A DNA stretch of 64,000 nt from NCBI RefSeq assembly GCF_018739885.1, contig NZ_JADOES010000009.1:1-64000 (forward strand), in the 5' to 3' direction. This DNA is from Leptothoe spongobia TAU-MAC 1115 (lineage in GTDB: Bacteria > Cyanobacteriota > Cyanobacteriia > Phormidesmidales > Phormidesmidaceae). Each line of letters opens with the position of its first letter. Within the stretch, counting starts at the first letter, position 1. Shown in pieces: positions 1-7,919 of this stretch. The notes beneath the pieces were generated by a model. It was not told the origin of the DNA, did not search any database, and saw only the letters and a list, made by a program, of their open reading frames with translations. A program made the position numbers and the translations under genes.

Positions 1-64
1 CTGGCAATTCTATACCCTATTGCAACGCATGAAACCCCCGGCAGCTCTTACCTGAGCTAGTATT

Positions 65-1570
65 TCAGGGACGACTAGCTATGATTGAGCGTATTAACTC
101 TTTGCTTTCCGTACTTTCTTCCAAATCTCTCACAAAACTGCGATCGATTTTAATGCCATGGATTGGATACTTGGCTAGATAACTTAGCGATGAGTATCCT
201 GTCCCGAAGTCATCGACAAAAATGCTGAATCCGAGTTTGTTTATTTCGTTCAAATTCCTCATGACTAACTCAGAGTCTGCGAGCAAATAACTCTCAGTGA
301 TTTCGAGCACAACGTCGTCGGGACTGATATCTGACATATCAACTATCCTTAGCAGAAAAGGTACGATATCCGATCTTTGTAGTTGACTGCAAGAAAGGTT
401 CACATTGAATTTCTGATTGGGACTGATGATGCCATGCTCTCGCCACTGGCGAAATTGCTTGCAGGCTTTAGCGAATACGATCCGATCAATGTCTATAATC
501 AGTCCCAATTCTTCCGCTAGGGGAATGAATCTATCTGGCGGGATGATACCTTTTTTTGGATGAGTCCATCGCACCAAAGACTCGATCGAGAAGATAGTGG
601 ACTCTTTGATGTCAACGATTGGTTCAAATTTAATGCGGAACTGTTGCTCTCGAACGGCGATCTCTAATTCTCCCTCTAGCTCAATTTCTTCAAGGTGTTC
701 CGCACGCATCTCCTCGTCGAAGAGTTGATAGCAATTGCCTGTTGTCTTGGCACGATACATTGCAATATCAGCATCACGGACTACTTCATCAGCGGATTGG
801 TATGACATATCAGCTAAGACAATGCCAACACTCGCAGAAATAGGTATCTCGGTGTCATGAATTTGAATAGGGTGAGTGAATGTATCGTTAATTCTCTGTG
901 CGAGTTTGATGGCTTCGGACTCTTCAAGCTTCTCCATCAGTATCACAAACTCATCGCCACCCAATCGAGCAAAGCATATTGTATTACTAATAAGTGCTGA
1001 CAAATGATTAGTCACATGAATCAAGACTTTGTCTCCAATCAGGTGGCCAAACCTATCATTAATTTGTTTGAAACGGTCGAAGTCAATGAAGAAAAAACAT
1101 AGTCCGAAGTCTGCATCGGTGCCTAGTTGAACTACGCACCTGTTTAATTCCCTCATTAATTGGTTTCGATTGGCTAAACCAGTTAATTCGTCATGCGTGG
1201 CCTCGTATTCCAGTCGCTTATTTATTTTTTCTAGATGGAGCTGGGCGTTTCGTAGTTCAGTGGTTCTTTCCTGCACCAAGTTCTCTAGTTCCTGCTGGTG
1301 TAAGTTCGCTTGGGCAAGGCGTAAGCTGGATTCATGCTTTAAATCTTCGTATGCCTGATAGAGCTTCAACGACGTTGATTTCACCGACTGCTCCAGGAGT
1401 TCACGATTGGTACTGAACTCCTTAATTGTTTGATCTACGGCTAAGACGAAGTTGTTCCAGCCTTCAAGACTAGGCACTTCATCAACCGCTACGCCTTGCC
1501 GACGCATGAGTCGCTTCAGCATACGATTTAGTTCATTAGAACTTTTGTCGGACAAGGGTTGAGTAGACAT
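65..1570 (-). CDS. GGDEF/EAL protein with truncated EAL domain
   Basis: Predicted cyclic-di-GMP enzyme. Residues about 1-120 are charged and probably coiled-coil, with no membrane segment. A GGDEF domain follows, with the exact signature GGDEF at residues 204-208, so diguanylate cyclase activity is plausible. An EAL domain starts near residue 312: the signature is ESLVRW instead of EALVRW, and the NVNLS, LEITES, DDFGTGYSS and IKIDRSF motifs are present. The protein stops right after the ELIRSII segment, so about 55-60 residues of a normal EAL domain are missing, including the later catalytic Glu of the AEGVE motif and the Gln of the QGY motif. None of the three frames downstream to base 1 restores them, so this is not a simple frameshift. 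The phosphodiesterase is probably inactive. The start lies 9 bases after the stop of the FIST gene, so the two are probably one operon. Confidence 0.9.
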   Translation of the reverse strand: MSTQPLSDKSSNELNRMLKRLMRRQGVAVDEVPSLEGWNNFVLAVDQTIKEFSTNRELLEQSVKSTSLKLYQAYEDLKHESSLRLAQANLHQQELENLVQERTTELRNAQLHLEKINKRLEYEATHDELTGLANRNQLMRELNRCVVQLGTDADFGLCFFFIDFDRFKQINDRFGHLIGDKVLIHVTNHLSALISNTICFARLGGDEFVILMEKLEESEAIKLAQRINDTFTHPIQIHDTEIPISASVGIVLADMSYQSADEVVRDADIAMYRAKTTGNCYQLFDEEMRAEHLEEIELEGELEIAVREQQFRIKFEPIVDIKESTIFSIESLVRWTHPKKGIIPPDRFIPLAEELGLIIDIDRIVFAKACKQFRQWREHGIISPNQKFNVNLSCSQLQRSDIVPFLLRIVDMSDISPDDVVLEITESYLLADSELVMRNLNEINKLGFSIFVDDFGTGYSSLSYLAKYPIHGIKIDRSFVRDLEESTESKELIRSIIASRP

Positions 1571-1579
1571 AGTCGATCC

Positions 1580-2749
1580 CTAATACTCGCGTATTAGACC
1601 TATAGTAAGGGTCTCATTGTGAACATGCGGGGGCCCCGATGAGGTCGTTGAGATTTCTCCAAAAGCATACATCCCGATTTGATGAATCCCATGCCCCAAT
1701 CCATCGTAAGCGAGAGCAGCTTCTTCACTCGTCTTCTCAAGTAAAACAGTACGTCGGCCAGCACAGCTCACACAAACTGCTAACGCATTTTTCTGCGGTA
1801 AGATCGTTTTGCTACGCATACGCTCAATAGCTTCGTCGACACCATCGAGAATTTCGTCTTCTGTAGTGGTCATGACTTGAACCATCACCCCTTCGGGAAT
1901 GTCACCAGCCAATTCAATCGCGCCAGATTCTTCATCTACGCTGTTGACGTCGCGAACGATTTGCATTTCGAGACTCGGTAACCGAACGGTTAGGGGATAG
2001 CGAGTGGACGACTCACGCAGCCCAAATCCTACGTTGCTGCCAACCTGTCGATGGTAAACATCTTTGGCGGGTTCACCATCGAGTTCGAATAATGTCCTAC
2101 CGGAAGTTCGTGTTGCCTTACATTCCGTTCCAATCAGTCGCCATCCTCCTCCGGTTGCTCGTGTCAGTTCCACCGTATGACCAACGAAGCCCACTGCACA
2201 AGCGTGGAATCGTTTGAGTTCACCGTCACAAAGCATCCATGTATCGTCAAGGGTGTGACCGCTTGCCAGGCCACCAGCAATGGTCACATCCGGTGGCAAC
2301 ATTTCCTGCAAGCCTTGCACTAAATCTGTTGCTTCTGTAGTTACGCCATCGGCAAAAATGAGAACGCCTTTAAGATCGTCATCAGCCAGTTGTTGACCAA
2401 GGTATTGACCCGCCGTTCGAGACTCTTCGAATGCTTGGACTGATGTATAGGAAAGTCGAATTTGGGTATGCTTGAAACGGATGATACCTACGGAGATAGC
2501 TCCTTCGAGTAAGGCTCCGTCACAGACCACGACCGGCGTACTGCAACCGATAATCTTCGATTGTGGAAAGGCATTACGGAGTTCTGCTAACGGCTCCGGC
2601 GAGTCACAGTATTCATGCGCAGCGAACACTGCAACAAGGGTGTTTTCAGAATCCAAGTTTGGAAATGATTTCGACCAGCCAGTGGCCAGGTCATAGATCA
2701 ACGTCTCGGTAGTTTGTTCTTCTACACCTAAATGTGAAATTGTTCTCAT
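1580..2749 (-). CDS. FIST-domain sensory protein
   Basis: FIST_N (about residues 30-220) followed by FIST_C (about 225-370). It is recognised by the order of motifs: an alternating hydrophobic/Gly-rich segment with GCSTP near residue 73, then AGGLASG, then a C-terminal half with a VYHR-type segment and CAGR before the end. FIST domains are believed to bind small ligands such as amino acids and occur beside or fused to signalling output domains. The protein is soluble, with no signal peptide. It is upstream of the GGDEF/EAL gene with a 9-base gap, so it probably supplies the sensory input to that cyclic-di-GMP output. The start was chosen as the first ATG; I see no strong ribosome-binding site. 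The family call is firm but the ligand is unknown. Confidence 0.85.
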   Translation of the reverse strand: MRTISHLGVEEQTTETLIYDLATGWSKSFPNLDSENTLVAVFAAHEYCDSPEPLAELRNAFPQSKIIGCSTPVVVCDGALLEGAISVGIIRFKHTQIRLSYTSVQAFEESRTAGQYLGQQLADDDLKGVLIFADGVTTEATDLVQGLQEMLPPDVTIAGGLASGHTLDDTWMLCDGELKRFHACAVGFVGHTVELTRATGGGWRLIGTECKATRTSGRTLFELDGEPAKDVYHRQVGSNVGFGLRESSTRYPLTVRLPSLEMQIVRDVNSVDEESGAIELAGDIPEGVMVQVMTTTEDEILDGVDEAIERMRSKTILPQKNALAVCVSCAGRRTVLLEKTSEEAALAYDGLGHGIHQIGMYAFGEISTTSSGPPHVHNETLTIGLIREY

Positions 2750-2867
2750 TGCTGAACATACCTGAAGTAATCGATCCCATGAATAAGTTTCCTTCGGTTT
2801 TTAAGGTAACTCTTGATTGGATCGATTTTTTCAGTCTATCTCCTTTTATTGGGATACTATAACTGTG

Positions 2868-2958
2868 AATTTTCAGTCTATCCACCCAGAATAGACGGAT
2901 AAACTGAAAATTTAACCTATAGTGAAGCTCAAACCCACGTTGGGTTCAAAACCCAACG
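2868..2958. promoter_or_regulatory. Inverted repeats between FIST gene and exoprotein gene
   Basis: The 308-base gap between the divergent genes holds two palindromes. The first has 16-base arms of the form AATTTTCAGTYTATCC at 2868-2883 and 2897-2912, with one mismatch that becomes a G-U pair on the minus strand. A second partial copy, TTTTCAGTCTATC, lies near 2828. The second palindrome is a perfect 9-bp stem CGTTGGGTT / AACCCAACG with a 3-base loop at 2938-2958. They may be operators or leader hairpins for either gene. No gene is seen in the gap. Confidence 0.45.
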
Positions 2959-3057
2959 CTAATTGAGGGCTGTCCACTCAAGGGACAAGGTAGCTCAGTT
3001 TCAACACTTGGATGTTTTCTGAATATAATCTAAGCCATACTGCACAGCGGTGTACCT

Positions 3058-6000
3058 ATGCTGCCTCTTAAAGCGTCTCTGCCTTCCTGCCTTCTGACTC
3101 TAGGGTCTTTGGCCATCTTCCCCGCACCAGGATTAGCGCAAATTATTCCTGATCAAACCTTAGGCACTGAAGCATCTAGCCTTACTATTGATCAAATGGT
3201 TCGAGGGGACATAGCTGATCTGATCGAAGGTGGCGCAACTCGTGGCAGTAATTTATTCCATAGCTTTAGCGAATTTAATGTCAATGCCAGTGAACGAGTT
3301 TATTTTTTGAATCCAGCTGGGATTGACTCTATTTTGAGTCGCATAACAGGCAACAATCCATCAGAGATTTTTGGCACTCTGGGGGTGGAGGGGCCAGCCG
3401 ATTTGTTTTTGATGAATCCTAATGGCCTGATTTTTGGAGAGAATGTCCTGCTGGATGTGGACGGATCGTTCTATGGCACAACAGCTACAGCTATTGAGAT
3501 TGAGGATGGGGTGTTTAGTGCCGTCGAGCCCGAACGGAGTCAACTGTTGGCCGTAAGTCCGAGTGTGTCGTTTTGGAATTATTTGACAGAGGATTCAGGT
3601 GATATTATCGGCCAAGGAACAGTCGCCATAGGTGGCGACTTAGTACTGGCTGGGAATAGCCTGGATCTGAGAGGACAGCTCGCAGCCGTAGGAGATATCG
3701 CATTACTAGCGACGGATACGATGCGGATTCGAGATTCGGCGCAGCTGCCATTTATTGGCTTTGCTGGAGGCAATCTGTTGGTACAAGGAAACCAGCAGGT
3801 AGATATTGTGGCACTGCACCATCCGAACAGTGGGTTATATTCCTATGGAGATATGGTGCTCAGGGCGGCGGAGAGAATTGTAGGAGACACTCACTATTTA
3901 AGTGGTGGCGCTTTTCGGGTCGAACAGTTAGATGGCTCAGTAGGAGAACTGTTTAGTCCCATTGATCCAATTATTCGGGCGTTGGGAGATGTAACCATTG
4001 GCACCTATGAAGGCTCATCATTACATATTCTGGCAGGGGGAGCAGTTGCCATTGGTACTGCGGAAATTATTGCTAGAGAGGGAACAAATATAGATGTTGA
4101 TTTTTTACAAGAAACAATCACACTGTCGGATGGAACCATTGTTAAGATTGATGGTAATGCCCAGCCAACGCTGGATGTTCGGGCTGGTGTTCGCCCAGAA
4201 GCCATTGGGGCACCTCCACTCAATCTCTTGACTGGATTCAATGGAGGTATCGATGATTTCTCCGACAATTCTGTTGCTAATCAACTCCCGACCAGTGCCA
4301 ACATCACCATTGGTGATGTAGCCTTACGAGTGGTGAATGGTGTGGTACTGCTTACAAATCAGTATGCACCCAACCTGGACTTACCAGGGGGCAATGTTGT
4401 TGTTACCGGGGATGGAGACCTGGGCTTTGGCATCAATGCCCAAAATTTTGCTGGCCTCGGTGGAGCGGTTTATTTAGATGCTCATAACAATATCGATATT
4501 CTGAATAGTGTGATTTCTACAGCAGCAGCAGCAAATGTTAGAGATGTTGTGATAGCAGCTGATGGAACCGTTAAATTTGATGGGCTGGACGGCACCCGTG
4601 CAACAGGGGTCTTTAGTAACATTGCGGCGAACGTTACAGGTACAGGGGGCGATATACGCATCACCGCTCGCAATCTGCAAGTGCTAGGGGGCGCACAACT
4701 GAGCACTAGTACCATTGGCGAGGGTACGGCTGGCAATGTCATTCTGGAGATAGACGAAATGGCGCGGTTTGAGGGCAGTAACCCTAGCAATGGTCTTGCC
4801 AGTGGGGCCTTTAGTAGTATCCAACCCAATGGTACGGGGACCGGCGGTGATGTCCGCATTACAGCTCGCAATCTGCAGGTACTTCAGGGGGCACAGCTAG
4901 GTGCGGGCACTTTTGGAAAGGGCACAGCGGGCAATATCATTTTGGAGATAGACGAAACGGCTCGGTTTGAGGGCAGTAATCCCAGTAATGGAAACCCTAG
5001 TGGAGTCTTGAATAATATTGGCGTTAATGGCACAGGCACAGGCGGTGATGTGCGCATCAACGCCCGCAATCTGCAGGTACTGGAAGGAGCACAGTTGAGT
5101 GCTGGCAACTTTGGCGAGGGCTCAGCGGGCAGTGTAATTTTGGAGATAGACGAAACGGCTCGCTTTGAAGGGAGTGACCCTAGAGATAGAAGTGCTAGTG
5201 GAGCCTTTAGTAGTATCCAACTTAGTGGTACGGGTAAAGGCGGCGATGTGCGTATCACCGCTCGTAATTTGCAGGTGTTGGGGGGAGCACAGCTGAGTGC
5301 TGGCACCCTAGGAGAAGGTATAGCAGGTAGTATCATTCTGGATATAGACGAAACAGCCCGGTTTGCAGGAAGCGATCCTGAAAATGGGAGTCCTAGTGGA
5401 GCCTTTAGTAGTATTGACCCTAATGGTGTGGGTACAGGCGGTGATGTGCGCATCACCGCCCGCAATCTGCAGGTACTTCAGGGGGCACTACTAATTGCGA
5501 GTACCTTTGGCGAGGGGAAAGCAGGGAGTGTCATTCTGGAGATAGACGAAACGGCAAGGTTTGAGGGCAGTAACCCTAGCAATGATCTTGCCAGTGGAGC
5601 CTTGAGTAATATTGAACTGGGTGGTATGGGTGAAAGTGGCGACGTGCGTATCACCGCTCGCAATCTGCAAGTGTTGGGAGGGGCACAGCTGAGTGCCGAC
5701 ACTCTTGGAGAGGGCATAGCAGGCAACGTTATTCTTTTGATAGAAGAAACCGCTCGGTTTGAGGGCAGTGATCCCAGGGATAACAGTCCCAGTGGCGTCT
5801 TGACCAGTATTCAACCGAGTGGAAATGGTGAGGGGGGTGACATTCGTCTAGAAGCAACAGATGTAGAAATTATCAATGGTGCGGCTCTCTTTGCTGGCAG
5901 CATCGGACAGGGTAATGCAGGAGATATTGTCCTTGCTGTACGCAACAGCCTAACTGCTAGGGATGGTGCGATCGCAACCACTGCTGACCAGGATGCTGGG

Positions 6001-6618
6001 GGCCAAATCCAAATCAGCGCTGGCAACATTTTTCTCTTTAGCGACAGCGACATTCAAACCTTCGTCAATTCAGGTGACAATAATGGCGGTAACATTACCA
6101 TCAACGCTAATGTCTTAATTGCCCTCGACGATAGCGATATCCTCGCTTTCGCTGCTGACGGTCGGGGTGGCGACGTCAACCTCAATCAAACCGCCTTCTT
6201 TGGCCAAAACTTTCAATTTGCACCACCTGGCACCGACCCTCGCACCCTCGACAACAATGATCGCGTGGATATTAATGCTACAGGGGGGATTGCGTCCGGT
6301 ATGATCACCCTCGCAGATACCAGCTTTGTGCAAAACAGTCTCACCGACCTTCCCGACAACCTGGTTAACCCGGAAACCTTAGTTGCCACTAGCTGTGTCG
6401 TACGAGACAGCAACACAGCCAGTAGTTTTACCATCACTGGTAGCGACAGCTTGCGTGAACAGCCTCATAATTCAACCAGTACCTACAGCCTGGATACTGT
6501 GCAGCCAGTCCCTGGCAACCCTGACTCAGGCCTTGAAGTCAGTGAACCTCAAGGAGCTTACCCCCTTGAGAATGGTCGGTTAGTACTCGGACGTCCATGT
6601 GCTACCGAAAATGAATAA
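3058..6618 (+). CDS. Two-partner-secretion exoprotein (filamentous hemagglutinin N-terminal domain)
   Basis: Secreted beta-helical surface protein. A signal peptide (residues 1-27, ending GLA-Q) is followed by the TPS domain, with its diagnostic FLMNPNGLIFG segment near residues 120-130 and the FNVNASERVYFLNP region before it. The body is a repetitive beta-helix: six units of exactly 66 residues start at residues 528, 594, 660, 726, 792 and 858 (motif GGDVRITARNLQV), followed by a decayed seventh. The C-terminus has the TSCVVRDS and GRPC region that is common in cyanobacterial members. TpsA proteins are normally exported by a TpsB outer-membrane pore; no TpsB gene lies within this window. The ATG at 3058 is chosen because the signal peptide begins there. 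Just after the stop is a short hairpin, GAGAAG/CTTCTC, at 6621-6637. The target of the protein, whether adhesion or matrix, is unknown. Confidence 0.88.
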   Translation: MLPLKASLPSCLLTLGSLAIFPAPGLAQIIPDQTLGTEASSLTIDQMVRGDIADLIEGGATRGSNLFHSFSEFNVNASERVYFLNPAGIDSILSRITGNNPSEIFGTLGVEGPADLFLMNPNGLIFGENVLLDVDGSFYGTTATAIEIEDGVFSAVEPERSQLLAVSPSVSFWNYLTEDSGDIIGQGTVAIGGDLVLAGNSLDLRGQLAAVGDIALLATDTMRIRDSAQLPFIGFAGGNLLVQGNQQVDIVALHHPNSGLYSYGDMVLRAAERIVGDTHYLSGGAFRVEQLDGSVGELFSPIDPIIRALGDVTIGTYEGSSLHILAGGAVAIGTAEIIAREGTNIDVDFLQETITLSDGTIVKIDGNAQPTLDVRAGVRPEAIGAPPLNLLTGFNGGIDDFSDNSVANQLPTSANITIGDVALRVVNGVVLLTNQYAPNLDLPGGNVVVTGDGDLGFGINAQNFAGLGGAVYLDAHNNIDILNSVISTAAAANVRDVVIAADGTVKFDGLDGTRATGVFSNIAANVTGTGGDIRITARNLQVLGGAQLSTSTIGEGTAGNVILEIDEMARFEGSNPSNGLASGAFSSIQPNGTGTGGDVRITARNLQVLQGAQLGAGTFGKGTAGNIILEIDETARFEGSNPSNGNPSGVLNNIGVNGTGTGGDVRINARNLQVLEGAQLSAGNFGEGSAGSVILEIDETARFEGSDPRDRSASGAFSSIQLSGTGKGGDVRITARNLQVLGGAQLSAGTLGEGIAGSIILDIDETARFAGSDPENGSPSGAFSSIDPNGVGTGGDVRITARNLQVLQGALLIASTFGEGKAGSVILEIDETARFEGSNPSNDLASGALSNIELGGMGESGDVRITARNLQVLGGAQLSADTLGEGIAGNVILLIEETARFEGSDPRDNSPSGVLTSIQPSGNGEGGDIRLEATDVEIINGAALFAGSIGQGNAGDIVLAVRNSLTARDGAIATTADQDAGGQIQISAGNIFLFSDSDIQTFVNSGDNNGGNITINANVLIALDDSDILAFAADGRGGDVNLNQTAFFGQNFQFAPPGTDPRTLDNNDRVDINATGGIASGMITLADTSFVQNSLTDLPDNLVNPETLVATSCVVRDSNTASSFTITGSDSLREQPHNSTSTYSLDTVQPVPGNPDSGLEVSEPQGAYPLENGRLVLGRPCATENE
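4639..5826 (+). repeat. Six in-frame 198-bp tandem repeats
   Basis: Within the exoprotein gene, units of exactly 198 bp begin at 4639, 4837, 5035, 5233, 5431 and 5629. Each encodes one 66-residue beta-helix unit. Length is conserved without indels while the sequence has diverged, mainly around the variable FEGSNPSNG segment. The antisense strand is also open over much of this array, a by-product of the repeat. Confidence 0.85.
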
Positions 6619-6874
6619 CAGAGAAGCCTTACTTCTCACAGGCTATGAACTAACACAGTGCTAAATGATGTAATCTTCGCGACTGAAAAGCAGACTTACC
6701 CATGGGTTTAATCAAGCAAAAGAGCTAACCAAAAGCATTGGCATAGCTTCAATACTGGTCAACAATGACTCACTCTGAACAATGCTATAGTTGTCAAGAT
6801 CTCGTTCCTGCTATTGATTCAACCCCTAACAAGCCTTCATCACTCCTCAACACTGAACAGCACCCTGCTCAAAG

Positions 6875-7603
6875 TCATCGATCAATAATGAGTGGAATGC
6901 CTGTTGAGATCGACCGAAATAAACGAGCTGTAGCCGATGGTTTTAGACGAATCACACTAGCATCGTTATCAGTATGATAGACCCAGGTTTTAGTACCATT
7001 ACTGACTGTAATTTGCCAGCCAAAAATCAACTGCATCGTGCACAGATGCCAGGGCTCATAGATCCCCAGACAACCATCCCAGTCCACTGCCTCTGCGTCC
7101 GTAACACTTAATTTCTTAAGAGGTACATTAAAATGCTCAACAGTAACCTGCAGAACTTTCTCCTGAACAGAGGGTGGCAAATTATTGTCTAACGTTGAGC
7201 GTCGAATAGTATCACCTGTACTATCAGTGCGGTAAAAAACGCTCTGAGGATTCTCTTCCCCCCTCCTGATAGCCTCTATTTGCCAGCCCTGCGTCAGGAC
7301 ATCGGTACAGTCTTCTGCGGGTTTTCCTAGGCCTAAACAAGTATTTGGCCAGGTTTCATAATTAAAACGATACGCCGAGAACTGTTTTACCGAAGTGTTC
7401 ATATCCTGAGCAATAGCTGCCATAATCTTGTCATAAATTTGCGGTGACGGAGGTTCATATAACGGTTTAGTGAGACCCTCCTCAGACTCGGCTAAATTTT
7501 TATATGAGAGCTCAGTCCGCTTTAACTGAACCATACAAGCAATTGCCAAAGTAGCAACAATAATACTGCTTACCAATAAAATTTTTCCTTTAAGAGAACG
7601 CAT
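6875..7603 (-). CDS. Membrane-anchored or secreted protein with duplicated Cys/Trp domain
   Basis: I do not have a family name for this protein. An N-terminal hydrophobic segment (residues 7-27, with MRSLKGK before it) is a signal anchor or signal peptide. The rest is two tandem copies of one domain. Copy 1 (about 55-140) and copy 2 (about 145-225) each run in the same order: an IxxxxQDMN- or VTVEHFN-like helix, a CLG-(7-8 residues)-C pair, a GWQI motif, then a Y(R/H)TD turn and an IR(R/L) end. The paired cysteines suggest a disulfide in each copy, fitting a periplasmic or extracellular site. The neighbours on both sides are large exported proteins. It is transcribed opposite to them from a promoter in the gap after 7603. 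Confidence 0.6.
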   Translation of the reverse strand: MRSLKGKILLVSSIIVATLAIACMVQLKRTELSYKNLAESEEGLTKPLYEPPSPQIYDKIMAAIAQDMNTSVKQFSAYRFNYETWPNTCLGLGKPAEDCTDVLTQGWQIEAIRRGEENPQSVFYRTDSTGDTIRRSTLDNNLPPSVQEKVLQVTVEHFNVPLKKLSVTDAEAVDWDGCLGIYEPWHLCTMQLIFGWQITVSNGTKTWVYHTDNDASVIRLKPSATARLFRSISTGIPLIIDR

Positions 7604-7919
7604 AGTAAATCACCCCCATCTTTCATAAGTAGGCTCATCTGACTACATCAATGCAGGCTCACTCTACGCACAATGAATCCAGAAGATTTATGGGAGTAAA
7701 TGGCACCTAATCTCTGGCTCTTCTCTTATTTCAGGCCATTCAAAGATTTAGCCATAACCAGAGTCATGCTAATTCCTGACATTACCAGCCATGATTAGCC
7801 GTTGTCTCCTGGTAGGCAGTTGGCAAACCTGACATTTTCTGTAACGACAATCTTGAGATTCCTGCCTAAGGTTGTAACTGTCAAAAAAATGAAACGCACA
7901 AACAATCAGGACAGGCATC
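7604..7919. other. Intergenic region between divergent exported-protein genes
   Basis: 316 bases without a convincing gene. A short inverted repeat GCTAAT / ATTAGC flanks 7768-7799. Promoters for both divergent genes are expected here, but I cannot place them with confidence. The only open frame is antisense to the start of the next gene and is not supported. Confidence 0.4.

Noticed and set aside
4482..5814. Long antisense open frames (up to 193 codons) under the exoprotein repeats
   Set aside because: They repeat with the 198-bp unit, have Ser/Pro/Leu-rich low-complexity content and no start context; they are by-products of the sense repeat.
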